Part shown: positions 9,902-20,899 of the stretch, one piece after another | Layout: every line of letters begins with the position of its first letter | How positions within the stretch are numbered: the first letter of the stretch is position 1 | NCBI RefSeq assembly: GCF_000226115.1 | Contig: NC_016458.1 | Location: 8,094,001 to 8,158,000 of the forward strand | Origin: Thermothielavioides terrestris NRRL 8126 | Taxonomy: Eukaryota; Ascomycota; Sordariomycetes; Sordariales; Chaetomiaceae | Direction of reading: 5' to 3' | Length of the DNA stretch: 64,000 nucleotides | Made by a program: the position numbers and the translations under genes | Notes under the pieces: model-generated | Told to the model about the DNA's origin: nothing | Database searches by the model: none | Seen by the model: the letters and a program-made list of their open reading frames with translations, nothing else

Positions 9902-11566
9902 TCTCTTTAGTAAACCTCTTCTTTTGCTAATCGCTATATACTATAAGCCTTGCCTTATACTTAACAAGGTGCCTACTCTTATTCAACTTATAGACGTATA
10001 CCTATATATAGTCTAAGATCTACTTACCTTAGACTTCCTTGTTATTATAGCGAATCTCTTCCTAGGAGCCTATCACTTTATAGCTTTGGAGATAATTATA
10101 TTTAGCTTCTAAGAATAGCTAGCCTAATAGGTGATTTTCGAGCTTAAAGTACTATTGTAGTATAGGTAGGAGCATCGACTAGTAGATAGTTCTAAGCTTG
10201 CCTTCTTACTATAGGCGATCGACTTCCTTTTAGGTAATCCTTTTAACGCTACTATCTTTCTTCTTAATAGCCCTATCTACCTTCTTAGCCTTCTTTTTAC
10301 TCTTTTAGGCGAGCTCCTTTCTTTCTTCCTCTATATAGAGGATCCTCCTTAGGTGCCTACGTTTAGTAGCTCTAGGGCCCAACGTTCCTACGTTGAAGGC
10401 GGCTTCCTATAGTTAGAACGCTCCTTTAGAGGCTCTAGGTAGATATATGCCTAGGAAGGCGGCTACAATCAGGGCGCTTAGCAGAGTAGGTAGAGGAGTG
10501 GGATATTAGAACTCTAGGAAGGTGCCTATAGTATTACCTTTTACTATAATCGTATCCAATACTTCGTTAGTAGTAGCTAGGCTCTTTTCTAGATCTTCGA
10601 AAGGCGTTAAAGGTATACTAAACGCCTTTATAAAACCTTCTTCTTCTTCTACTATAGATATAAGGTCGCTATTATCTAGCTAGCTAGCATTATCTACGCC
10701 TCTAGCATTGAGCTAGCGCTTTAGCTTTTTAAGGTCCACCTACACGAGGTCTTATACTAGGTCCTCCTTATTGCTAGGGAAACGCTACTTCTCGTCAAAG
10801 ATTATGTTATATATATATACTACCTAGTTAGTAGCTAGGTTCTAAATACAATAGATATTTAAGAAGTTGTATCCTATAAGGTAGCTAATCTAGGCTCTTA
10901 GTCGAAGCTGTTTAAAGCGCTTTTCTTTCTTCTTAGTAGTATCAGTTATAGCAAAAGCCTTATAGCTATAGACCTTCAAATGCCCCTAGTATAGCTTATA
11001 CTCTAAGGCTCTTAAGCTATCTCTCTTAGCGAGAAAGGTATAAAAACGATCTAATAGCGTTATCCACCCTATCGTCAAGGTTAGCGTCCTATTATAGAGA
11101 TACACTACGGCCCTAGTGATTTCTAGCCATAGTTGCTATAGCAACTATATACTAATAGCTATTGCTCTAGCCTTCTCTTTGATTATACCCCCCAAGCGTT
11201 TAGCGCCCCTATTCTACGTAGGCGTATTAGGCGCTAAAGGCTCTATTCGGATGCCTTGTCTCTCTACCTAGGTAGTAATAGCGCTCGTCTATATAAATTT
11301 GTTGTTATACTCTAAGACCTTGATATATAGCTAGTATTGCCTTTTAAACAGTGTAGCAAAGTGTTTAATAGCTACTAAAATGCTTAGTGCTTTACAATCA
11401 TATAGATAGTAGTCCTACATTATATCTAAATAGCGATCTATCGCCAATAGCAGATATTTAAAGCCCTGTCGGCCTAGCTAGAAAGGGTATAGATCTAGGG
11501 CGATCCTATCACCTAGGCTATAGTTCAATAGCCTAGAAATACGATTAGGCCTACGTTTCAACTTAC
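9902..11566 (-). pseudogene. Copia E integrase core and integrase-RT linker
   Basis: Minus-strand translation from 11566 starts in the integrase core with GDRIALDLYPF and KYLLLAIDRY, then EYNNKFI and NRGAKRLGGIIKEKAR, as in fungal Ty1/copia rve domains. It continues through a charged, Lys-rich linker to a KYKARLI motif at the start of RVT_2 near 9905. It joins the RT piece at 8346-8644 once the TRIM is removed. Gag, protease and the first part of integrase are missing at the gypsy C LTR junction. Stops are TAG/TAA of RIP type. Confidence 0.85.
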
Positions 11567-11694
11567 TGTTATACACAACTGTAGCAAGAGCATCTATAAC
11601 CGTACCGTAGTTAGGGGTAACGAGTATTCCCTTTAAAAAGGGAACCTCGCCTATAACCCTTTTATAGAAGACTAGACTATATCATTTATTATTA
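11567..11694 (+). repeat. Gypsy C LTR fragment, first half
   Basis: First ~128 bp of the 248-bp gypsy C LTR, beginning with an intact TGTTATACACAACTG and including the 20-bp palindrome. It is cut by the (TAA)n tail of LINE F. It shows that a gypsy C element had inserted here in copia E before LINE F arrived. Confidence 0.85.
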
Positions 11695-12343
11695 TTTTCT
11701 ACCCCGATATGCCCTTGGTCAGGGCTTGCTGGTCCTTCTACCGCTTATATATAGGAAAACTGTGCCCGAGGGCCGGATGAAAAACCTATATCCGACCTTT
11801 AGGATTAAGGAAAAAACGAACGAGTCTAAGTCCTGAATACTATAAGGAAAGGGGAAAAAGAGTGGCTAGGCTAAGCAGGCCTAGTAGCCTAGGGCTAGCC
11901 TGGGCTAGGCTCCTAAGCAAGGTCTAGCCTTATAGCTAGCCTATACTCTGGAAGCCGGCCTAACTATAGAAGCTAGTTAACCACCCCCCCTTGCAAGCCT
12001 GCGGGCCTAGGCTCCTCTACTACGTAGTACGTAGTAGAGGTCTAGGCGAGTCCGTATAGCCTAGGGTGCTTAGGGTCTAGGCCTTAGGGGGTGCCTACAC
12101 TAGACCACTAAGTGCTCTACTATTTCTATACCTTTACCGTAGGCATAAAGGGGGGTATTGACGTCTAGGACCTAGGCCCTAAAAAGGAAGCCCCGAAGGC
12201 CTATAGCCCCCGCCCTAGCCTAGGTTAGTAGAGAGCTCTAGGCCTTAGTTAGGCTTTGATGCTAGGTTAAGGCTTTATTAGTAAAGAGGTAATTAAGGGG
12301 GTCCCAGTTGGCTAGCCTCCTAGGCTTCCTACCCTGCACCTAA
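11695..12343 (-). mobile_element. LINE F, 3' end (left piece)
   Basis: Minus-strand 3' terminal ~650 bp of the LINE family, with tail, 3' UTR and ORF2 C terminus including the Cys-His motif near 12110. It is interrupted at 12344 by copia A. LINE sequence resumes at 59899 but about 208 bp farther into the element (compare 21449-21656 in LINE G), so sequence is missing at the junction. Confidence 0.88.
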
Positions 12344-13129
12344 TGTTAATATATAACAATATAAATAACTAATACCAAGCATTTCCCTATAATAAACCCC
12401 CTTTTTCTAAAGGTTCTTTAACAATATAACTACTACAGTACTATAACTTATACTTTGGCAGTTGTAGATAGCTAACAACAGCTGTTGATAACTGATAACA
12501 ACTGTCAAAGGCTGTCGACCTTAACGTTTGACAGTAGCTAGGAGCAAATCTAGATAAATAGGTCTAAGCTATCGGAGATCCGAGTTTAAGCCATTAGATC
12601 CGAGTCAAGCCGTTAGATCCGAATGTCATTGGATCCAAACGTTTATATCTAAACGTTATACTCTAGATCTAAACGTCAAACTCTAGATCTAAACGTTATA
12701 CTCTTATAACTTAACCGAATATAGCTAATTCAATCCCGATAGAATACTCAGATCCAGCTCTAAGCGTTCGCAACTACGTCGGAGCATTCAGAGCATTTAG
12801 GTAAGCCGAACAAAGCCGAAGATACGTACTACAGTTCTTCGTCTATATAGTAATACAATGCCTCCCAGCTTTGCGAGATAGAACCTATTGCAAATAGATC
12901 TTTTGCAAGTTGAACTCGTAGCCTCTGCTTCTTCAATCTATTTTTGTATATACCATAGTCACTACCTATGCTACGCTATCTCTATAATGAAGCACACTAG
13001 TACTAGGGTCCGAAGACCTTATATCCTTGCGATTAGCCTCTCTGTTCTAAACTATCCTCCTAAACCTCTAAACCTGCCCTCCAGTGCTAGCCCTCTCCTC
13101 TAGCACAATAACAATCTGTCTCTCTAACA
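12344..13129 (+). repeat. Copia A 5' LTR (786 bp)
   Basis: Starts TGTTAATATATAACA and ends CTCTCTAACA. It aligns with 33592-33678 plus 59154-59898. The 3' LTR is about 46 bp longer because of an insertion near 59790-59840, or a deletion here, flanked by CGAACC-like microhomology. Confidence 0.88.
12575..12710. repeat. Short tandem motif array in copia A LTR
   Basis: About seven degenerate ~20-bp units of the type GATC(C/T)(G/A)A(A/G) followed by CGT or GTT, such as GATCTAAACGTCA. They recur in the other LTR at about 59300-59425. As a U3 array it may bind a regulator; that is inference. Confidence 0.5.
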
Positions 13130-13143
13130 GGTTATAAGCCTAG
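13130..13143 (+). promoter_or_regulatory. Copia A primer-binding site (initiator Met half-tRNA type)
   Basis: GGTTATAAGCCTAG directly after the LTR. Allowing for RIP this would have been GGTTATGAGCCCAG, complementary to the anticodon arm of initiator tRNA-Met. Copia elements are known to prime from such a cleaved half-tRNA. Copia D has a closely similar site. Confidence 0.7.
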
Positions 13144-13209
13144 AGCCGTATCTAGGAATAAGGATTTCCTTCACTACGAGATTCTATCTCCTTTAGTTTT
13201 TCCTAGGAA

Positions 13210-14781
13210 ATTCTATTGGAAACAATAACTTCCTTTAGTCTTTCCTTTAACTAGGAAGTTCCAATTCGAGGCAATAGCTTCCTTATAGAAGATCTATACC
13301 TTCGAAAAACTTAAGGGAGTAGAGAACTATATTATATAGGCCCTTCGAATAGAGGCTTACTTAATAAAACTCGGCCTCGAAGATGCCTTTAAGAGTGCTA
13401 ATAACAATATTAAAAAGTATCAAAAGAAAGCACTAGCCAAGATAAAGCTCTAGGTAGAAGATGGCCCTCTCTACTAAATAAAGGGCATTGACACCGCTTT
13501 CCAAGCTTAGGAGCGGTATAAGGAGCTATATTACTCCGAAGGCTTTACCTCTAAATACCTCCTACTAAAGGAGTATTTCAACTGCCAGTTAGAAAACTTC
13601 GATTCAATAGAAAAATACCTTAATAAGGTGAAGGAGAGTATTAACGACCTGAAATTATAGGATGTTAAGCTCCCTAAGAAAGTGAATATCGCTTAGATAT
13701 TGTTTAGTTTAACGAAGGAATTCGAGGGGTTTATAAGCTTAATAATTTAGACCCTCTAGAAGAATCCTAATGCTTATACCTTTGATTCTCTTTCTACTAG
13801 CCTTTTAGATAAATCTAAGAGGCTTAGTATCTCTTATAATATAAATAAAGACAACTAAGTCTTTAGTATTGTAAAGAGAAAGAAGGAGAAGAAGATAAAG
13901 TACAGTTACTATAAGCTCGTTGGGTATACTATAGATAATTGTGCCTTTCTATACCTAGAGAAAGCTCTGAAGGGCTAGAAACATAAATCCTCCCCTACCT
14001 CGAAGGCTATCCAAAAACCAAATAAAAAGAAAGAAGAGAGGGAGAAGAAAGTCCACTTAGCTATAGCGAAACCAGCCTTATTGGATAATACGGATATAGA
14101 GTCGAACACTGGTTCTAGCTCTCCGCAAGTCTTTAATACCAATAAACCTTCCTTTCCGACCTCTTCGGCCTCTACAAATCCCGATGCCAAGATAAATACC
14201 GATAACGATGATGATTCGGATACCGATTTAGAATTCGAAGACTGCCTCGACATCAATAAGATGGATTTAGACAACGAGAAGGATCACTTCGAGGTAAATA
14301 ACCCTAATATTTTAATAAACAATACCTCTTTAGCAATAGATACTAATAACAATAACCTAGATCGACTTCTCTAAGTAATGTTCGAAAGATTGGAAAAGGA
14401 GGGCAAGTCTATAGCTCTAGAGGTATACTTAGATAGCTTTATAGCTAATACTAGTGCCTAAATAAGTGTAATAGCTAATAGAAGACTCTTCTCCTCATTT
14501 AAACCTATAAAGAAACAAGTTGCTTAGAGTAAAGTAACAACAATAAATATAACTAGAATTAGGAATATTAAAACAGCTCTCTTTAATCTAATAACAAATA
14601 AAATAACTATAGTCACTTAGAAGAACTGCTACTATATCCTAGAGATAGGAATAAATATAATCAGTGTCTCTGCCTTACTACAGTTGTTGACAATAACCAC
14701 TAATAGATATCTCTATTTAGTGAGGACATTAGACTTTAGAACTATAGTACAAGGAGAAAAGAGAGATAGATTATTCTATAT
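13210..14781 (+). pseudogene. Copia A gag and protease
   Basis: One frame, broken only by RIP-type stops. The gag begins with a KIYTFEKLKG..ENY segment and an ALRIEAYL motif (gag-like UBN2/DUF4219 type), then a CCHC knuckle near 13899-13940 (now with Cys and His to Tyr changes). An Asp/Asn/Ser-rich linker follows (uninterrupted piece 14081-14374), then the protease region with YLDSF where DSG is expected (about 14430). The frame is cut at 14781 by gypsy B and resumes at 20285. The start Met is not identifiable. Confidence 0.85.
14778..14781. repeat. Target-site duplication ATAT, left of gypsy B
   Basis: ATAT before the left LTR and again at 20285-20288 after the right LTR. Removing one copy plus the element restores an in-frame copia sequence. 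Confidence 0.85.
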
Positions 14782-15282
14782 TAAAGTGGTGCAAAACCTC
14801 TACACCAACCTGCCCCACCACACCCAGAACCAGGCGTATAAGATAGCTTCCAAAGGAATGCAGTGTCCCTCTAGACGGATGAAGATAGTGCGTATCGAGT
14901 GGTAGGAAGGCTGTCTTCCGAGAGGAAGACACGTAGCTTAGGTACGTCTAGTGGGATGTAGTAGAAACATAAGAAAGGACAATAAGAATGCGGTTAGAGC
15001 TTAATAGCTCGAATGCCTATCGTCTAGACAGAGGTAGAACAATAGAAAGAGAGGCTTAATAGCCTTCTTAGAAGAAAGAGGACTACCAATGTAGTATTAA
15101 CGAATGTATATTGACAACTACTTAATGTCTTACTTTATAATAAAGAAGATGGGCTTAGCCTACTTAAATATATATAACTAGAGGGTTAGACCTCCCTTAG
15201 TAACGAATACAACGCTCTAGGATAAATAGAAAAATAGAAAAACTAGGTCCCCTATACCTAGGTAGTCTATTACCCTAATTTA
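14782..15282 (-). repeat. Gypsy B 3' LTR (501 bp)
   Basis: Same length as 19784-20284 and 38996-39496. On the plus strand it starts TAAAGTGG (from TGAAGTGG) and ends CCTAATTTA. It is less RIP-damaged than the partner LTR of the same element. Confidence 0.9.
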
Positions 15283-15760
15283 TACTTCCCTTTCGAGCTT
15301 GCTATACACTCCTATAGGCAAGCTCGTACTTTAAAAGCCCTCTAATACACGCCTCTTATCGTCGCTGCTCCTTGAGCTACTCTTTATATATAGCTCTCTC
15401 GGCTTACGAAGGTCTAGCTAGCTATAGTAGTTGATTATACTAGCTTTTATACTCCTCTACCTCCTTAATATATATATCCTAGCTTTACTACTATGCTAGA
15501 TACTTATACTTGTAGGCAAAGGCACAGTTATATAGGTTGTATAGTAGTAGGCGAAGTAGATGTCTAGGCTTTGTAGGTTCCTTACGAAGGCGCTTACTAT
15601 AGCGCTACACTGAGAGTGACGTTTGGCTAGATAACATAGATAATCCTCGCGCCTAAATCCCTGTCTTAGCCTCTAGTTAGAAAAGGGGCTTCCGACTAAG
15701 GTCCCCCTCTTCCCTCTTAAATAAGATAACAATTCGATCTTTGTCCGTCTAGACGAAGAA
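15283..15760 (-). other. Gypsy B 3' untranslated region and polypurine tract
   Basis: The sense strand (minus) ends in CGAAAGGGAAGTA just before the LTR, a good polypurine tract. I could not assign any domain to the translated sequence here. Confidence 0.5.
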
Positions 15761-18700
15761 GATGAAGAATAAGAATATACAACGTAAAAAAGAATACTAA
15801 GGAGCGGTATATAGGACTTCTATAAAACGAGATGAAAAACCGCTTTACCTATATTATTGTCGAGGAAACCAAAGGTAGTCTCGCCTTTCTCTATCTCTAC
15901 TTAGTTAGAGATTCTTTTAGGACTCTTCGTTAATCCTTAGAATTGTTTCTAAACAGCTAGTTATATTAGAGATAGTAGGCGGCTCCGTTGGACAATCTTC
16001 TTAGAAACGATATACGTCTAGACTATCTTTCCTTCTATAAGCAGATTAGTAGTGATTAGATTGCTATTGTAGTAATTGAAGGTTAGAGCGGTATCTTTAA
16101 TAAACGGTATACCGAGGATTACTTTGTACCTACTAGCGGTGTCCTTAGTTACAAAGAAGTGAAGGTTAATGTCGACTCCGCCTAGGTAAAAAGCGACCTA
16201 GGTCTCTCTAAGGAACGGTGCTAAGCTGTAAAGACCTTTTAAAACGACCTTAGTAGGCTAGTATAGTAGTATATATTTCTCGACAATGCTTATTAAGATA
16301 TAGTTATACTCTGAACTAGAGTCGATTAGAGTAAGATACTTATTATAATGACCTTTCTTAAACTAGATATATAGAGTAGGTAACAACTATATTCTTATTA
16401 TCACACTAAGTTCTATATACTCTAAGACCAAAAGCGTTAAAATAGATTTCTAGAGTAGGGTATAGATACGATTGTCAACGTCTCTAGGCGGACCCTTATA
16501 AATTTAGCGCTTTTAGAGGCTTCCTATATAGATGCCCTATACACTGTCCTTAGTAACTCTAAAGATTGCTAGAACCGTCTTAGTCTAGCCAAAGTAAAGG
16601 CTACTAAATATATTTACATTAGTATATAGAGCCTATATATAGACCCCTATATCTTTTAGTATAGTAGCTGGCCTATTAAGCTTAAGAACACTAGACCCTT
16701 TATAGTCGATAACCTCGATATTAGCGGAAATGCTCTATAGATATACGATTAGAGTATCCTTATACTTAGGTAAGATATAGACCAAATCGTTAAAGGTTAG
16801 ACTAGTCTTCGCTTTTATCGTAGTATAGATTATATCCTTTATATATAGAGGCAATATAGTAACCTTTAGCGTAGGCGGCTTAGACTATAGCTCCTCTTTC
16901 TTTATACGATTTGCTATAGCTAGGTTCTTAAGGATAGTTATACAAGGAGGCTCTACTAGAGGTGTAGGAGTACCGCCTATCTAGATATCGTCTTCCCTTT
17001 CGTCTTTAGCGAACCGACGTTTAGTAGACAGTATACCTTAAAGTATAGTCTCTGCTTCCTTGTCTACTTCCTCCTTAGCTTCCCCCTTGGTCTAGCTAGA
17101 GAGAGGAAGAGGTAGTTAGTAGAATTTATTAGCCTTTAGCGTAGATCGTAGAACAATCTTCTAAGTTAAGATACAACCTCCCTTTGATAGGACTATGTAA
17201 AACGACAATTGATTAGACGTTATATAATAGAAGGTGGAAATAAGCTTAGGCTCCCCTTTATATATAAGACGATTAATCGTCGTTTAGACGGTTGTAGGCT
17301 CCTAATATAGCTTAGGCTACTAGAGGTAATACTTATTTAATACTAGGGATATATCTAGCTTAAATAGGCGACTATTTAGACGCTTATACTTACGATAGTA
17401 CGCTTAGTATATAGGGTAGCTATTATATTATAGGCAATAGGCTATATATATAAGAATAAGCTAGCTAATCTTGCCAACCTCTTATATACTATTAATATCC
17501 ACCTTTGTAAAGGTGATCGTCTTAGCTAGTGTACAACCCTTCTTGCTCCTATTACTAAAGCAGTAATTTATACCTTTATAATATATTAGACCTATAGCTA
17601 TAGCTTTTATAGCCTCTATATACTTGAGAACTATATAGTTAGAGTCACTATAGTAGTAGCAATAGCCTAAACTTATAGGTCTACTATAGCTAAGGGGACG
17701 ACTATTAATATATAGATTAGTAACGAAGCCAACGTGTCTCTCCTATAAGCGACTCCGCTACTACTAGAAATACATTTAGAGAACCTCGATCTTATTAGGA
17801 GTAGGATCGATTCTATATAAATGGAGGGCCTTAATCTTCTACTCGAACTGCTTAGTGATCTTCTACTTCTAGATATATAGACACTAGAGTTGATTAGCTA
17901 GATTATCGATATCGTTAGGTATAGATATAAGAGCTTTCTTTAGCTCCTCTTCTTTCTACTTCTACGACTTAGGAGTCGTCTTGATAGTAGACGTGGCTAG
18001 AGGTAAGTAGTACTTCTATAGATTGATCTTACATTTATAGGTCTTAAGGAAGAGGTCTCCTATATTAAGACCCTTCTAAAGAGTATTCTAAACGAACTTA
18101 AGGAAGTCTACCTACTTCGTAGTATAGATAGAGTCCTTATCGTCCTTCTTTAGGGTACGCCAATAGTCCTTAAGAGCTATTTAAATCTATTGATTAAGCG
18201 TATACTATACTGTTAGAACGATTATATACTATAGCTCTTTATAAACTTTAGTAGAGGCAATAGCGTATATATAGTTAATTAACTCGAAGTGGTCGTAGAT
18301 AACCTTACTAACTAGCTAGCATCTCTCTTTAATTAGATTATAAAGGTAACCTCTATTACTATATTACTTAGGATCGTCGCCCTTCTAGCGCTTTAGGAAC
18401 TTAGCCTTGAAAGTAGCCTAGGTATCTTAGTCCTTTTTCTCCTAGTAATGGATAATAGGCTAGATTATAGTATTGTACTAAAGCTCAAATAGGTATATAT
18501 AAGTCTTGTCATTAGTGACCTAATAAGCCTTATATATCTCCTTAAAGGTCTTAATCTATTGTATAGTATTCTAACTAAAGAAGTAGCCCTAAAGGCTAGC
18601 CTTTACTAAGGTTAGAAAGGTTGTACTAAGTATAGTAGTAAGAACGTACTTAGCTATCCTCTTTAGAGCTTTAGCTTTAGCTTAACTAAAAGGTGTTACT

Positions 18701-18916
18701 ATAGGTGCCTCTATATAGATAGGCGGAGTAGAGGTATTTAGTAAAGACGGAAGGGGTGTCTACACTACTTTAGCTAGGTCTTCTTCGCTTAGTATACCTT
18801 GGAAAGGCTATAAGATAGATATGTCCTTGGACTCTCCCTCGGAGGTTAGCGTTAAGATTAACGGTGTTGTAGAGGTCGACGGAATTCCTAGAGCTTCTAT
18901 AGACAGTGTACATATA
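15760..18916 (-). pseudogene. Gypsy B gag-zinc finger-aspartic protease polyprotein
   Basis: A single minus-strand frame of about 1000 codons with only TAG/TAA breaks. The first ATG-like codon is at about 18914 (now ATA). The N-terminal gag is helical (FKAKFLKR..GDDPK region near 18370-18400), with a predicted coiled coil around 17850-17950, and then a Cys-rich stretch at about 17520-17680 that reads as damaged zinc knuckles. The protease lies at about 16000-16330, with TLIDSSSEYNYI where a DSGSE active site is expected and VILGIPFIKDT downstream. It would assemble particles and cleave itself, but cannot copy RNA. Confidence 0.8.
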
Positions 18917-19783
18917 TATCGCTAGAGTCTAGTTATTAGGCGTTTGGCTATCGTCTTCGAGAAAGGCAACGACTATATCGATAGACTATAAAAAGACTGA
19001 TATATATACTTCTATAGGAATGTCAACTCCTTCAACGTCTATCTAAAGGAAGAAAACCTCTTAAGTAGCTAGGTTCCTTTGGAATATATAGTCTAAAGGC
19101 CCTAAAGGATGACTATAGGTTCTTTGTAGACTACCTAGACACCCCTAGCAATTAATATACTAAACCCAACTAATGTAATAACGATAAGAGTATAGCTTTT
19201 AAAAAGAAAAGTAAACGTCTACGCTAAGACCTTATATTTAATATAAAACAGTGCTAGATATACTATTAAAAGGAGCTAAGTGTCGTAAAGGTATAGTCCT
19301 AAGCTTAGAAGCTTGTAAGTAGCTACTACGTTTAACTGTTTTTGTAACTAGTTTGGCTAGACTAGAGAAGAAAATGACAATCGATAAAAATTCTATCTTT
19401 GTCTCTGTTTAGGAGGACAGAACTATTGTCTTTCGATTAGGTTAACGTTTTACAACTACTATATTGATAATAACGAAGCTTTAATAGGTCTTCGAAATGT
19501 TAAGGATAATGGAATATCTTTTCAATGCTCTACGCTATCTAGGCAAAGGAAGGTCTCCTAGGACAAGGTTTTAATAGACCCTTAGAACGTATATGCCTCA
19601 ATAGGTCTCTATGTCTCCTAGAGATGCTGGTATCGATATGCTAGAGCCTTAATAGGTCGGCTATATCGTCGTTGTATAGCTATTAATATAGCATTGTATA
19701 GTTCTGCGATCTTGGAAAACTTCGTAGTCTATACTATCCCGTTTAGATATAGAGCTAAGCTCCTCTTTGATTGAGCCCCTATT
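18917..19783 (-). other. Gypsy B leader region
   Basis: About 870 bp between the 5' LTR and gag. The minus-strand start AATAGGGGCTCAATC (from AATGGGGCTC) fits a primer-binding site TGGGGCTC. No gene recognised. Confidence 0.55.
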
Positions 19784-20284
19784 TGAAGTAGTGTAAAACC
19801 TCTATACTAACCTGCCCTACTATACCTAGAACTAGGTGTATAAGATAGCTTCTAAAGGAATGTAGTGTCCCTTTAGACAGATGAAGATAGTGTATATTGT
19901 GTAGTAGGAAGGCTATCTTCTGAGAGGAAGATATATAGCTTAGGTACGTTTAATGGGATATAGTGGAAATATAAGAAAGGACAATAAGAATGCGGTCAGA
20001 GCTCAATAGCTCGAATGCCTATCGTCTAGATAGAGGTAGAACAATAGAAGGAGAGGCTTAATAGCCTTCTTAGAAGAAGGAGGACTACTAACGTAGTATC
20101 AACGAACGTGTATTGACAACTGTTTAATGTCTTGCTTTATAATAAAGAAGATAGGCTTAGCCTACTTAAATATATATGACTAGAGGGTTAGACCTCCCCT
20201 AGCAACGAATGTAATGCTCTAGGACAAATAGAAAAATAGAAAAACTGGGTCCCCTATGCCTAGGTAGTCTATCACCCCAATTCA
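19784..20284 (-). repeat. Gypsy B 5' LTR (501 bp)
   Basis: On the plus strand it starts TGAAGTAGTG and ends CCCCAATTCA, followed by the ATAT duplication. It is the partner of 14782-15282. Confidence 0.9.
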
Positions 20285-20781
20285 ATATCCTAATAATAAA
20301 TAACTAAAATAAAAATCTACCTCTAATAAATTACGTTAAGAGGGCAGTAGATATTAAGACACTGTATAGACGTTTCAGTCACTAAAATAAAAGGAATATA
20401 GATAACCTAATAAAAAACACTTCTTCTAATAACACTTATATAAAGAAGAAGAATAAAGATAAAGATCAAGATTACTATTATAAAGTCTGTCTTAAGGCTC
20501 TCTTTAAAAATAAGGTATACCGAGTATCAACTAATAAAATAGTATATAAATACCTTGATAAAATAAGTAGTGACCTCTGTAGCCTTTTCAAAATACCTAC
20601 CTATAATAGATATCGATATTTTATAACCTTTCTAGATAAACAAACTAGATTCCTAGAGGTAGAACTGCTTCGTACTAAGGACGAAGTCTATAATGCCTTT
20701 GTCAAATTCAAGGCACGGTCAGAGAATAATAAAGATAACAAAAGAATATGCATTTTCCAAAGTGATAACAGTGGTAAATAT
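20285..20781 (+). pseudogene. Copia A pre-integrase and integrase N part
   Basis: Continues the copia A frame after gypsy B. A GAG_pre-integrs motif, LYRRFSH (from LWHRRFSH), lies near 20360-20385, followed by KNKVYRVSTNKI and the integrase core with FITFLDKQTRFLEVELL and IFQSDNSGKY (second catalytic Asp region, near 20752-20781). LINE G interrupts it at 20782 within the rve core. Confidence 0.85.
20771..20781. repeat. Target-site duplication of LINE G
   Basis: GTGGTAAATAT on the left and GTAGTAAATAT at 26125-26135 on the right: 11 bp with one RIP-type difference. Confidence 0.8.
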
Positions 20782-20899
20782 ATTATTATTATTTCCTACC
20801 CCGATATGCCCTTGGCCAAGGCTCGCTAGTCCTTCTACCGCTTATATATAGGAAAACTATACCCCAAGGGCCAGATGAAAAACCTATATCCGACCTTTA

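Larger units (their letters stand above)
14782..20284 (-). mobile_element. Gypsy B, gag-protease-only LTR retrotransposon, 5503 bp
   Basis: Two 501-bp LTRs flank 4501 bp. On the minus strand the order is: 5' LTR (20284-19784), primer-binding site TGGGGCTC-like, ~870-bp leader, one gag-zinc finger-protease frame, ~400 bp, purine-rich AAAGGGAAGT, 3' LTR. No RT, RNase H or integrase was found in any part I translated. The target duplication is 4 bp. This structure indicates a non-autonomous element mobilised by another. Confidence 0.85.

Noticed and set aside
8725..10016. Several 66-115-residue reading frames in and around the TRIM
   Set aside because: They run through LTRs and noncoding interior on both strands, cross element borders and show no domain.
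14684..14905. 73-residue reading frame
   Set aside because: Crosses the copia A/gypsy B LTR junction in a frame different from the copia polyprotein.
14782..15282. MITE with TA target duplication
   Set aside because: The 501-bp repeat first looked like a DNA transposon because of TGAA/TTCA ends and TA flanks, but two direct copies flank a gag-protease unit with a primer site and polypurine tract, and duplications are 4 bp, so it is an LTR.
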